From Paraescarpia echinospica (lineage: Eukaryota; Annelida; Polychaeta; Sabellida; Siboglinidae), in NCBI GenBank assembly GCA_020002185.1, contig CM034542.1, positions 54,715,858 through 54,779,857 on the forward strand: 64,000 bases of DNA, in the 5' to 3' direction. Positions 48,273 through 58,822 of this stretch are shown here, in pieces (the first letter of the stretch is position 1; each line of letters starts with the position of its first letter). Below the pieces are notes generated by a model, which was not told the origin of the DNA, made no database searches, and saw only the letters and a list, made by a program, of their open reading frames with translations. Both the position numbers and the translations under genes were made by a program.

Positions 48273-50584
48273 AACACGGATGTCCGATAATCCATTACAA
48301 CCATGGCTGTTGAGAGTATTTATAATACACAAAATTCGACACCGACTGCATGTGAGCTACTTAATAGGCTGAAACTATGTGAAACTACCAATAAAATGTA
48401 ATAGTAATCTAGAAGTAGAAACGATATAGGATATTACACCAACCTTTCGGCACTAACATTGTTCACTAAAAAACTGATCTGGCAAGGTGTTATAAAGTAT
48501 ACATTGCCAGAGTTTATTACCAGTCCGCTTACAACTGTGTACGCTATCGGTACACATGACGGCAAACTACGTCGGTGTAATCTCTGCGAAATGATTATTT
48601 TAATTACACCCAGCTGCCAGATCGGATAGGCAACTACTACTGACAGGAAATGGCGTCAGATGTCGCCCACAAACAAGCGACCACTGATGCACTATACTAG
48701 TATCGGGTGCTGGTGTTGCTTGGTTGTTAAAAAGTAATTGGAACTGGGGTGTTCTTGATGATGTCTTACATGGTTTCCATATTATATTCCCACCATATCT
48801 CTAATAAAAACACCACCGGAATACTAGCAATAATAAAACTGTGATTAGGTTGCGAACAATCGATGCGAATCTACCACAGAACAGAAAAGTATGTCAATCT
48901 GGAAATAACTCAATAACACATTGTTTATTAATGAACACTGGTAGAAGATGTAGGATGTTTTACAGATGCTATGTCACCTTATATATATATATAAATATAT
49001 ATATATAGCACAGGAAACTATGAATCATAACTTTATCGCTAATTGTGCCAATTATAACTACTAATTGGCCCATTTAGCGGGTGACGTTGAGATTACGTTT
49101 CGGAAATTGCTTTGTCATGAGGCGTAAAAATATAATATGCATTCTCTACTGAGTGGAGGTCCACTCACCTCTATTACCGTGATACCGCAGACAGAAGACA
49201 ATTTCAAAATATTTGTTTTCGTTCTGCCAACATAGAGTTTCTACATTAGTTGCAGTTTGTGTGTAACTATTTATAGCAGGTCATTGGGTTATTTGTCATG
49301 CATTTGTTATGATGAAAAATTTAAGTGACATAAATTTATGCCAAACATTTTTGGTGTGCTTAGATCTATGCGTTTAAATACGGACGCCCGTCCGATATTT
49401 GGTAACAACAACAGCATGCTTAAATAAAATACCTTTTTTTATTTTTGGAGCTTACATAAGTTCATAACGAATCTCGGAAGTTTGTTTCTCTGTATAAGCT
49501 CTACGTTATAAGTATTTCTTTCACCCCCCTCGTCATATAAACTATAAATATGTATGTATATATATATATATATAGACCTATTCCACGTAATCGACTGATA
49601 AACACTTCATTTCTTGGATCCCCCCGATGGCTTTGATTTTGTGTAATTAGTTACCATGTGGGTAGCTTAGTTCGTAACGACTCCAGCGTTTTCGGGTTCA
49701 TTAACCAACAGCTGATTTACCAATTAACTGACTTCTCCGTTCTGCTACGCCCTTTCCGAGGTCCCACTAGAACACAAGCAAGTACTAAGCTAGTGCCCGC
49801 CGGATGTACTAACATCCTCTCTTGCCAAGGTTGGTAGGGTCTGGTAGGCCAAGTATAGTCGGGCGTACAACCGCTGGCGTTTATCCCACGCAATGTATGG
49901 ATGTGCTCTGAATCATTTGTACTTTGTCCCTTTTGCTGTCTTGATCACGTGATTCCAAGAACCAGCTAAACTTCAAAGCATAATTCACGGAATTGCCTGT
50001 CTTTACCTCCGTCCGACCAGATGTAGTTGGAGCTCAGTGTCAGTACGCTGACCAAACACCTGAAACTCTGAAATAATTTCCAGTCATGTAACCATTAGGA
50101 ATAGAGTATTATAATCATAAAACAATACAAATAAGCTTATTGATTATATTTCAAAAGTTAGTTTACAGGTAAATTAATATGTGGTTATGTTAGCAATAAG
50201 TGTTCAGTAATCTAAAATGTAGGTCCTATTTGATTGTAAGCCTACGTGATATTTATTCACAAGCACGCTTTCTCAATTAATTCGACACCAATTGCAAGGC
50301 TATTATTTTGCATGTATCATAATTATGCAATACTTCCCATATTTTGATACGTGTCATTGCACAGACGCACTGATACAAACAGGAGCAATTTGTCAAATAC
50401 CATAGCCCTAAGTGTCAAGAACAGTACTGTGCAATTCCGCACTTTGTTTTGAATAATCTCATCTGCAGACAGCTAAGCAGACACGAGATACGTGTTTAAT
50501 CTCTCTGCTGCCTAAAAAAGAACATCAACCGAAGTAGATGTCTATATCGTAAAGCTAGAGTCAGACTGACGATTACATGTTAAA

Positions 50585-50652
50585 CACACGCACATACACA
50601 CAAGCGTGCATGCACAACGCACGCACGCACGCACGCACGCATGCGCACACAG
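50585..50652. repeat. ACGC/ACAC microsatellite
   Basis: (CGCA)n core near 50619..50642, flanked by CA-rich text. Confidence 0.9.
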
Positions 50653-50802
50653 TTTGTTTGGATGCCATTGTCTCTTGAAGAATAGCCGATGACGTATCAT
50701 GACGAGACGTTGCCCTTTTGCCGCCCACTTGACTAGACACGACTCTCGTACCTCTACGGAGTAGCATCGCGGGCCCAGACACACATTTGTTGATAAGGAT
50801 GC

Positions 50803-51000
50803 ACTCTCACCAGATAGCGACGACGGCTCCAGAAGCACCGACTGATACAGAATGACAAGACTCCATCCAGGCTGGCAGACAGCGCCGAGTCACACGGTCA
50901 TTGCTCTTGTCTCGATCCGCACAGTTGGCCAATAACCCGGCCAACTTCAGCTTGTTCTTTAGGTCATCAGCTTGACAATAGGGGTGTATTGATCGAAGAC
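50803..51000 (-). CDS. Possible minus-strand coding exon, unknown protein
   Basis: On the minus strand an open, GC-rich segment reads ADDLKNKLKLAGLLANCADR, DKSNDRVTRRCLPAWMESCH and SVSVGASGAVVAIW. It runs up to a plausible donor CTATCTG|GTGAGAG near 50816. Upstream in the same frame are poly-Gln and poly-Ala tracts from the trinucleotide run at 51045..51100. I do not recognise the protein and no partner exon was found. Chance or a 5' UTR/promoter region are alternatives. Confidence 0.18.
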
Positions 51001-51044
51001 GTGGTTGCAATAACAGAAATATAATAATTAACGTTTTATGTTGT

Positions 51045-51100
51045 TGCTGCTGCTGCCGTGTCGCCGCCGCCGCCGCCGCCACCGCCACCACCGTCGTATC
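51045..51100. repeat. GCT/GCC trinucleotide tract
   Basis: TTGTTGCTGCTGCTGCCG followed by six CGC-type triplets and ACCGCCACCACC. On the minus strand this reads as Ala- and Gln-rich. Confidence 0.9.
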
Positions 51101-51651
51101 GGCACTACTATCGTTGTAACTCGCTTGTGTCCCTTTATGCATAAAATGCATGTAGATTATTGTACATGAAGTTAAATATACGCAAAGAAGTATTAAAACA
51201 CCAACATTGCAAACATATAATAAATTATAATAACTATATGTAATATTTGTTGTTGGTGATTTAAGTAACAATATAAACCAATGATTATCTACAGTACGCA
51301 TACACGGAACGTGAGATATCGGCACAGATACTATAAACAGGCCGGTCTTAGTGCATTTGCGTATTCAGGGATAAACCTACCACAGGGCTTCCTGGTAGGT
51401 TGTCGATGCCATGTTTATGCACAAACTCACGACTGCACATTGTCTAGTACACTGATCTCAATGTAGTCCCGCTATGCAAATATAGTTGCTAAAAAACAAA
51501 TTGTTTTGATAATGTGTCTTGTATTTCTCTGTCAAACAATAGGCTTACTCCTAAATGACGCAGCTTGTTTCAGTTTGCTGTCTTTTTTATTTTATGAGTG
51601 CTGTAGCTCTACCCCATGTTGACGAGTGACACGTGATGTTTTGCGTAAAGA

Positions 51652-52226
51652 AGTGATGGTGGTGGTGGTGCTGGTGGTGGTGGTGATGGTGGTGGTGATG
51701 ATGGTGGTGCTGGTGCTGGTGCTGCTGCTGGTGGTGGTGCTGGTGGTGGTGGTGGTGATGATGGTGGTGCTGGTGCTGCTGCTGCTGGTGGTGGTGGTGG
51801 TGGTGCTGGTGGTGGTGGTAGTGATGGTGGTAGTGATGATGTTGGTGGTGATGGTGGTGGTGCTGGTGGTGATGGTGGTGGTGATGGTGGTGCTGGTGAT
51901 GGTGGTGATGATGGTGGTGGTGCTGGTGCTGGTGGTGATGGTGGTGGTGGTGATGGTGGTGGTGGTGGTGCTGGTTGTGGTGGTGGTGGTGATGGTGGTG
52001 GTGGTGCTGGTGGTGGTGGTGGTGCTGGTGATGGTGGTGGTGCTGGTGATGGTGGTGATTGTGGTGGTGGCGCGGTGGTGGTGGTGGTGGTGGTGGTGCT
52101 GGTTGCGGTGGTGATGATGGTGGTGGTGGTGGTGATTGAGGTGATGGTGATGGTGGTGGTGGTGCTGGTTGTGGTGGTGGTGGTGGTGCTGGTTGTGGTG
52201 GTGGTGGTGGTGGTGATGATTATAAC
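51652..52226. repeat. Long GTG/GCT/GAT trinucleotide repeat (~575 bp)
   Basis: Almost pure interspersed GGT, GCT and GAT triplets; the plus strand is G/T-rich throughout. It produces long His/Thr-rich (minus) and Val-rich (plus) frames, which I regard as artefacts. It ends about 100 bp before the assembly gap. Confidence 0.97.
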
Positions 52227-52333
52227 AAGATTTTAACAAGATTTAACAAGATTGCCACCCAGAGAATTAACTCTAGGTGGCAGGTGGACAAGGAAGCCCT
52301 TTGGCTTATCGAGAGTCCGACCCTTTTATCTAT

Positions 52334-53333
52334 NNNNNNNNNNNNNNNNNNNNNNNNNNNNNNNNNNNNNNNNNNNNNNNNNNNNNNNNNNNNNNNNNNN
52401 NNNNNNNNNNNNNNNNNNNNNNNNNNNNNNNNNNNNNNNNNNNNNNNNNNNNNNNNNNNNNNNNNNNNNNNNNNNNNNNNNNNNNNNNNNNNNNNNNNNN
52501 NNNNNNNNNNNNNNNNNNNNNNNNNNNNNNNNNNNNNNNNNNNNNNNNNNNNNNNNNNNNNNNNNNNNNNNNNNNNNNNNNNNNNNNNNNNNNNNNNNNN
52601 NNNNNNNNNNNNNNNNNNNNNNNNNNNNNNNNNNNNNNNNNNNNNNNNNNNNNNNNNNNNNNNNNNNNNNNNNNNNNNNNNNNNNNNNNNNNNNNNNNNN
52701 NNNNNNNNNNNNNNNNNNNNNNNNNNNNNNNNNNNNNNNNNNNNNNNNNNNNNNNNNNNNNNNNNNNNNNNNNNNNNNNNNNNNNNNNNNNNNNNNNNNN
52801 NNNNNNNNNNNNNNNNNNNNNNNNNNNNNNNNNNNNNNNNNNNNNNNNNNNNNNNNNNNNNNNNNNNNNNNNNNNNNNNNNNNNNNNNNNNNNNNNNNNN
52901 NNNNNNNNNNNNNNNNNNNNNNNNNNNNNNNNNNNNNNNNNNNNNNNNNNNNNNNNNNNNNNNNNNNNNNNNNNNNNNNNNNNNNNNNNNNNNNNNNNNN
53001 NNNNNNNNNNNNNNNNNNNNNNNNNNNNNNNNNNNNNNNNNNNNNNNNNNNNNNNNNNNNNNNNNNNNNNNNNNNNNNNNNNNNNNNNNNNNNNNNNNNN
53101 NNNNNNNNNNNNNNNNNNNNNNNNNNNNNNNNNNNNNNNNNNNNNNNNNNNNNNNNNNNNNNNNNNNNNNNNNNNNNNNNNNNNNNNNNNNNNNNNNNNN
53201 NNNNNNNNNNNNNNNNNNNNNNNNNNNNNNNNNNNNNNNNNNNNNNNNNNNNNNNNNNNNNNNNNNNNNNNNNNNNNNNNNNNNNNNNNNNNNNNNNNNN
53301 NNNNNNNNNNNNNNNNNNNNNNNNNNNNNNNNN
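52334..53333. other. Assembly gap, exactly 1000 N
   Basis: An uninterrupted run of 1000 N, so the size is a placeholder. It has a trinucleotide tract on its left and a 39-bp minisatellite on its right. Confidence 0.99.
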
Positions 53334-53353
53334 CATCAGTTATGGACACTATA

Positions 53354-54517
53354 GTGACGAGGGGAGCAGACATTGCAAGTGACCACCAGTTAGTGATGAG
53401 GGGAGCAGACATTGCAAGTGACCACCAGTTAGTGATGAGGGGAGCAGACATTGCAAGTGACCACCAGTTAGTGATGATGGGAGCAGACATTGGGAGTGAC
53501 CACCAGTTAGTGATGAGGGGAGCAGACATTGCAAGTGACCACCAGTTAGTGATGAGGGGAGCAGACATTGCGAGTGACCACCAGCTAGTGATGAGGGGAG
53601 CAGACATTGCGAGTGACCACCAGTTAGTGATGAGGGGAGCAGACATGGCGAGTGACCACCAGTTAGTGATGAGGGGAGCAGACATTGCGAGTAACCACCA
53701 GTTAGTGATGAGGGGAGCAGACATAGCGAGTGACCACCAGTTAGTGATGAGGGGAGCAGACATTGCAAGTGACCACCAGTTAGTGATGATGGGAGCAGAC
53801 ATTGGGAGTGACCACCAGTTAGTGATGAGGGGAGCAGACATTGCAAGTGACCACCAGTTAGTGATGAGGGGAGCAGACATTGGGAGTGACCACCAGTTAG
53901 TGATGAGGGGAGCAGACATTGCGAGTGACCACCAGTTAGTGATGAGGGGAGCAGACATTGCGAGTGACCACCAGTTAGTGATGAGGGGAGCAGACATGGC
54001 GAGTGACCACCAGTTAGTGATGAGGGGAGCAGACATTGCGAGTGACCACCAGTTAGTGATGAGGGGAGCAGACATTGCGAGTGACCACCAGTTAGTGATG
54101 AGGGGAGCAGACATTGTGAGTGACCACCAGTTAGTGATGAGGGGAGCAGACATTGCGAGTGACCACCAGTTAGTGATGAGGGGAGCAGACATTGCGAGTG
54201 ACCACCAGTTAGTGATGAGGGGAGCAGACATTGCGAGTGACCACCAGTTAGTGATGAGGGGAGCAGACATTGCGAGTGACCACCAGTTAGTGATGAGGGG
54301 AGCAGACATTGCAAGTGACCACCAGTTAGTGATGAGGGGAGCTGACATTGGGAGTGACCACCAGTTAGTGATGAGGGGAGCAGACATTGCGAGTGACCAC
54401 CAGTTAGTGATGAGGGGAGCAGACATTGCGAGTGACCACCAGTTAATGATGAGGGGAGCAGACATTGCGAGTGACCACCAGTTAGTGATGAGGGGAGCAG
54501 ACATTGGGAGTGACCAC
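53354..54517. repeat. 39-bp minisatellite (left part), ~30 units
   Basis: Unit GTGATGAGGGGAGCAGACAT plus TGCGAGTGACCACCAGTTA, in perfect 39-bp register from 53354; 29 full units and 33 bp of a 30th. One frame encodes VMRGADIASDHQL repeats and the reverse strand MSAPLITNWWSLA repeats. No start signal or flanking exon supports translation. The 30th unit is interrupted by the LTR element and resumes at 58735. The array probably extends into the gap. Confidence 0.97.
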
Positions 54518-54675
54518 TGTCGTGTAGGCGTTTATCATCACGTTTACGGCAGTTGAACCGGAAGTGACCTAGGGGGGTTGGGGGAACCGGAGGATAAGGA
54601 AAGTGATGAGAATTAAATTTGGAAGTTCAATCTGTGTCCATCTATGAATACAATATCAAGTTAGAGGACGTAACA
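54518..54675 (+). repeat. 5' LTR
   Basis: 158 bp, starting TGTCGTGTAGGCG and ending GGACGTAACA; identical by eye to the 3' LTR. Preceded by the target duplication ACCAC. Confidence 0.95.
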
Positions 54676-54676
54676 C

Positions 54677-54686
54677 TGGCGACGAG
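54677..54686 (+). promoter_or_regulatory. Primer-binding site, tRNA-Ser type
   Basis: TGGCGACGAG, one base after the 5' LTR, is complementary to the 3' end (CTCGTCGCCA) of animal tRNA-Ser(GCU), recalled from the known tRNA sequence. Confidence 0.8.
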
Positions 54687-54723
54687 TTGATGAACATATC
54701 GCATATCATAGTGCGAAATCACG

Positions 54724-55920
54724 ATGGAAGACAAAAACGTTATTCCGACATTCAACCCATTTCGCGAACCGGCAACGATCGGCCCGCGTTGGCAGCGTTG
54801 GCAGCGTTGGCTAAACAGCTTTGAATTATTCGCGGACAGTAAAGGGTTGATTTGCAACGATCTACTGGATGATGCAAGCGCGGATGAACGTCGGCGCGAT
54901 CGGCAAACGCAGCAGCGCAGACGTGCCCTGTTACTACACCAGGCGGGCGCCGATGTGCAGGACATATTCGCCACGTTGGAAAACACAGGTGAACGTTGTG
55001 ACTATGCGGCAGCCATTGTAGCCCTAAACTCATACTTCGTCCCGCAAGTAAATTCGGCGTTTGCGCGTCAAACCTTCCACCAGATTGCGCAGAGACCGGG
55101 TGAAACGGTGCAGCAATTTGCGACGCGTTTGCGCTCAGCAGCAAAGGACTGTGAGTACGGAAATGATGTAGAAAATCAGATGCGGGACGCGGTTCTCAAC
55201 AAGTGTGAATCGCTATACGTGAAACGCAAACTACTCGAAGAAGGGCAGGGACTAACGCTTGCGAGGACCCTGCAAATAGCCCAACAGTGTGAAAGCGTTG
55301 AGTCACAAATGGCAACCATGACACTGAAGAACGACGAAAGTCAGAGTGAACAGATTAACAGAGTGGCGCGCGACAGCACATCAGGAGAAAGGCAACCGGC
55401 AAGGGGGGGATGCTACAGATGTGGTAAAAAGGGACATTTCGCGCGTGATCCTCAATGCCCAGCCAAAGGGAAATCGTGTCGCATCTGCGGGGGAAAGAAC
55501 CATTTTGAAAATGTGTGTCGTTCTCAGAAGAGGAGCGTCAACCTCGTGAATGATGACGCCACCCGCAATGACCCCGACTACGCGTTCTGCCTGGATGGAA
55601 CTGAGGACAACTCCAGCATGCTACAGGTGGATGTCGGGAACGTGACGTTGAAGATGCTTGTCGACTACGGTGCGACGAGCAATATCGTAGACGAGGCGAC
55701 GTGGGAGAAGTTGAAACTAAAAAAAGTGAAATGTGAATCGCGAGTAGCTGCGAGTGGGAAAAAGCTGTACGCTTAGGCATCTAATACGCCACTACAAGTG
55801 AAAGGCAGTTTCGTTTGCACTGTCAGGGCCGGCACACAGAGCGAGGAGGCGGAGTTTCTGGTCGTAAAAGGACGAGGCGTCCCGCTGCCCGGAAAGAAGA
55901 CCGCTACTCAACTGATATGA
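54724..55920 (+). pseudogene. gag-protease frame of the LTR element, interrupted
   Basis: Starts at ATG 54724. Residues ~10-200 form a Gag capsid-type domain (WLNSFELFADSKG, FHQIAQRPGETVQQFATRLR). Two zinc knuckles follow: C230-x2-C-x4-H-x6-C, whose last spacing is longer than the usual x4, and C252-x2-C-x4-H-x4-C, which is canonical. A retropepsin domain follows from about residue 300, with its active-site region LVDYGATSNIVD at ~312-323. The expected D[S/T]G triad reads DYG, which should impair catalysis. TAG at 55774..55776 stops the frame. The same frame then continues with protease-like text (FLVVKGRGVPLPGKKTATQL) to TGA at 55918..55920, where the RT text begins in another frame. Confidence 0.9.
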
Positions 55921-58382
55921 GACGCGCCAACGAGGCGATCATTCGAGGGAAGTACCCCATTCCAACGGTCGACGAGCTATTGCAAAATATGAATGGCTCA
56001 ACAGTCTTCAGCAAAATAGATTTGAAATGGGGATATCACCAACTGGAATTGACGGAGGAAAGCAGAGACATCACTATGTTCGCTACTCACTCAGGGCTCT
56101 ACAGGTACAAACGGCTATTGTTCGGAGTATCGTCTGCTAACGAGCAATATCAGCATGAGATAGCTGCCGCTCTTGCCGGGATTGAGGGTGTTGAGAACAT
56201 CAGTGATGATATCGTCATTCATGGGCCAGATGAAGAAACGCACAATGAAAGACTACACGCTGTCATGCAGAGGCTCAGAAGGTGTGGACTAACAGTCAAT
56301 GGAGCAAAATGTCAGTTCAATCTCGAGCGCATCGTCTTCATGGGAATACTCCTGTCACAGAACGGAATCGGGCCAACGGAGGATCGAGTCAAAGCGGTGG
56401 TGGAAGCGCGGGAACCAGAAAATGCATCAGAGATACGCAGTTTCCTGGGACTGGTATGCTACAGCAGCAGGTTCATCCCGCAGTTCTCGTCGATATTCGA
56501 ACCACTCAGGAGGCTCACAAAAAAGCATGAACCGTTTGTGTTTGGAGACGAACAAAAGCGAGCCTTCAAGCTACTGAAGGACAGCATCGCAGAGGCGATC
56601 ACACTGGCATACTTCGACAAAAACGCGCCTACGCAGGTCATCGCTGACGCAGGTCCTGTCGGTCTGGATGCAGTTCTAGTTCAAAAACAGGGCGACAGTC
56701 TGGTACCGGTGTGTTATGCGAGCAGGGGACTGACCGCATGTGAGCAGAGATATTTGCAAACTGAAAAGGAAGCGCTGGCACTGGTCTGGGCGTGTGAACG
56801 GTTACATGCCTACGTGTATGGTATGCGGTTCGACCTTGTCACTGATCACAAGCCGTTGGAGGCAATATACAGCCCACGTTCCAGGCCGTGTGCTTGGGTA
56901 GAACGGTGGATGCTGCGGCTACAACCGTATGACTTTCGTGTCGTGCACATCCCGGGACCACAGAACATTGCAGATCCCCTGTCACGCCTAGTCAAGGGTG
57001 AACACAGGGACACAGAAAATGAAGCCGATGACTACGTTCGGTTTGTTGCTGTCAGCGCTACTCCAAAAGCGATGTCGACGCGTGAAGTAGAGGAAGCTTC
57101 GGGAAAAGACGAGGAGTTGCAAAACGTGAGAGACGCAATTCAAACAGGAAACTTCGAGAAATGTCGTGCTTACATGGCCATCGCGAGCGAACTTTGTGTT
57201 GTTGGTCAGTTGGTTCTGCGCGGTACTCGTATTGTGTTGCCAGTTAAACTGAGGCCAGCAGCTCTAGCACTTGCACATGAAGGTCACCTGGGTATCGTTG
57301 GCACAAAGACGATGCTACGCAGCAAAGTGTGGTGGCCTGCAGTGGACCGTGAGGCAGAAAGACACTGTCGGTCATACTACGAGTGCCAGCTGGTGGCGAA
57401 GCCCGACCCGCCGGAACCGCTCAGCCCGACCCCATTGCCGGACGGGCCGTGGGTAGACGTCGCGACTGACTTGATGGGACCACTGCCATCCGGTCACTCG
57501 CTGCTGGTCGTGGTGGACTATTTCACAAGATACTACGAGGTCGCGGTGTTGAAATCTACGACAGCCGACAAGGTGATCGACAGTCTCGACGAGGCGTTTA
57601 GTCGACACGGACTGCCAGTCACAGTCAAATCAGACAACGGACCGCAATTCCGATCGAGCGAGTTTGCAGATTACTGCGCCGAGACCAACATCACACACCT
57701 GAGAGTGACGGCAAAGTGGGCGCAGGCCAATGGCGAAGTCGAGAGACAGAACGCATCACTGCTTAAACGCATCAGAATCGCGCAGGCGGAGGGAAAAGAT
57801 TGGAAAAGGGAACTGAGAAAGTACCTAGCGCAGTATCGAAACTTACCACACACGACGACTGGTCGAACCCCGGCTGAGCTACTATACAACCGCAAACTAC
57901 GAGGGAAGCTGCCTGACCTCGGATCGAATCCTGTGGTGGACCACGACCTACGAGACCGTGACAGCGAGATGAAAGGCAGATCGAGAATACACGCCGACGA
58001 GCGACGAGGTGCTCGTTACTCTGAGGTGGAGACGGGTGACAGGGTGCTGGTTCAGCAAGAGAAAACCAACAAACTGAGCACACCTTTCAGCCCGAATCCA
58101 CTCACCGTAGTCAGCAAAACTGGCAACAGTCTTGTGATCGAGGCTGAGGACGGGGCCCGGTACTCCCGCAACACCAGCCATGTGCGGAAGTTTCTGGAAC
58201 CCGTGACCGAGAACGTCCACGACGACCGAGCAAGCGTGATGGAAGCGCCTACTCCACAGACGTCAGCTGCAGTGGTGCCATCTACGGACAACCTGAGCAC
58301 GCCGATGAAGCAAGTCCTGCCTACGAGATGTCAATGCGAGAGGAGAATCCAGAAACGGTTTGAAGATTTCGTATGTGAATAG
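55911..58382 (+). pseudogene. pol frame of the LTR element: RT-RNase H-integrase, N-terminally deleted
   Basis: The frame is open from about 55815, but recognisable RT text begins only at DMRRANEAIIR (~55914). The linker and first fingers blocks expected after the protease are absent, which implies a deletion. Still present are RT motif A (SKIDLKWGYHQL), the YKRLLFGV block and the catalytic ISDD; an RNase H with ADAG, TEKEALAL, TDHKPL and NIADPLSRL; and an integrase. The integrase zinc-binding part is HEGHLG with SYYECQ, where a tyrosine seems to occupy one of the expected cysteine positions. Its core has ATDLMGPLP, SDNGPQF and NGEVERQN, so the D,D,E triad is intact. Stop at 58380..58382. Confidence 0.92.
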
Positions 58383-58555
58383 ATGCCCTGCATCTCACCG
58401 CAGACATTCCTTCAATGCGAACTATGTTATATTTCATTATGAACTCTGTTATGTTACAACAAGAACATGCGCACGTGCGGTCACTGGACACTCACAGAAC
58501 GTTTAGATTTAGAGTTGCAGTAGTTAGATGTTTTTGTTAGTAGTTAGACGTTAAT

Positions 58556-58571
58556 CTAAGAAAAGGAGGGG
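58556..58571 (+). promoter_or_regulatory. Polypurine tract
   Basis: AAGAAAAGGAGGGG lies immediately upstream of the 3' LTR, the usual site for plus-strand DNA priming. Confidence 0.85.
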
Positions 58572-58729
58572 TGTCGTGTAGGCGTTTATCATCACGTTTA
58601 CGGCAGTTGAACCGGAAGTGACCTAGGGGGGTTGGGGGAACCGGAGGATAAGGAAAGTGATGAGAATTAAATTTGGAAGTTCAATCTGTGTCCATCTATG
58701 AATACAATATCAAGTTAGAGGACGTAACA
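58572..58729 (+). repeat. 3' LTR
   Basis: 158 bp, identical by eye to the 5' LTR; followed by the ACCAC target duplication (58730..58734). Confidence 0.95.
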
Positions 58730-58734
58730 ACCAC

Positions 58735-58818
58735 CAGTTAGTGATGATGGGAGCAGACATTGCGAGTGACCACCAGTTAGTGATGATGGGAGCAGACATT
58801 GGGAGTGACCACCAGTTA
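58735..58818. repeat. 39-bp minisatellite (right part), 2 units plus 6 bp
   Basis: CAGTTA completes the unit interrupted by the LTR element; two full units (58741 and 58780) follow, both of the GATGATGGG variant. The array then stops abruptly at LINE sequence (58823). Confidence 0.95.
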
Positions 58819-58822
58819 GTGC

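Larger units (their letters stand above)
44660..52333. other. Region between MRPS35 and the assembly gap, repeats only
   Basis: No host gene is supported here. Contents listed separately: a TTAA foldback element, a permuted duplication, a possible minus-strand exon near 50.9 kb and simple repeats. I see nothing notable in 44.7..45.28, 45.96..46.55, 46.86..47.99 or 48.3..50.5 kb beyond AT microsatellites at about 48984 and 49555. Confidence 0.6.
54518..58729 (+). mobile_element. Ty3/gypsy (Mag-like) LTR retrotransposon, full-length ends, defective
   Basis: The 4212-bp element has two 158-bp LTRs (TG...CA) that look identical, a tRNA-Ser-type primer-binding site, a polypurine tract and a 5-bp ACCAC target duplication (54513..54517 and 58730..58734). 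It sits inside one unit of the 39-bp minisatellite. Gene order is gag-protease, RT-RNase H, integrase, as in Ty3/gypsy. Short LTRs, a serine tRNA primer and the RT text (RRANEAIIR, STVFSKIDLKWGYHQLEL) suggest the Mag lineage. The coding region is broken by an in-frame TAG and by an apparent deletion between protease and RT, so this copy should not be autonomous. It is more GC-rich than its surroundings. Confidence 0.95.

Noticed and set aside
49655..49720. Weak tRNA-like text (GTAGCTTAGTTCGTAACGAC ... GGGTTCATTAA)
   Set aside because: The B box is poor and no stem pairing is visible.
51592..52239. His/Thr-rich and Val-rich open frames
   Set aside because: Pure trinucleotide repeat read in different frames, with no flanking exon or conserved sequence.
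52252..54556. Very long frames spanning the N gap and the 39-bp array
   Set aside because: Openness comes from N runs and a period divisible by three; there is no evidence of translation.
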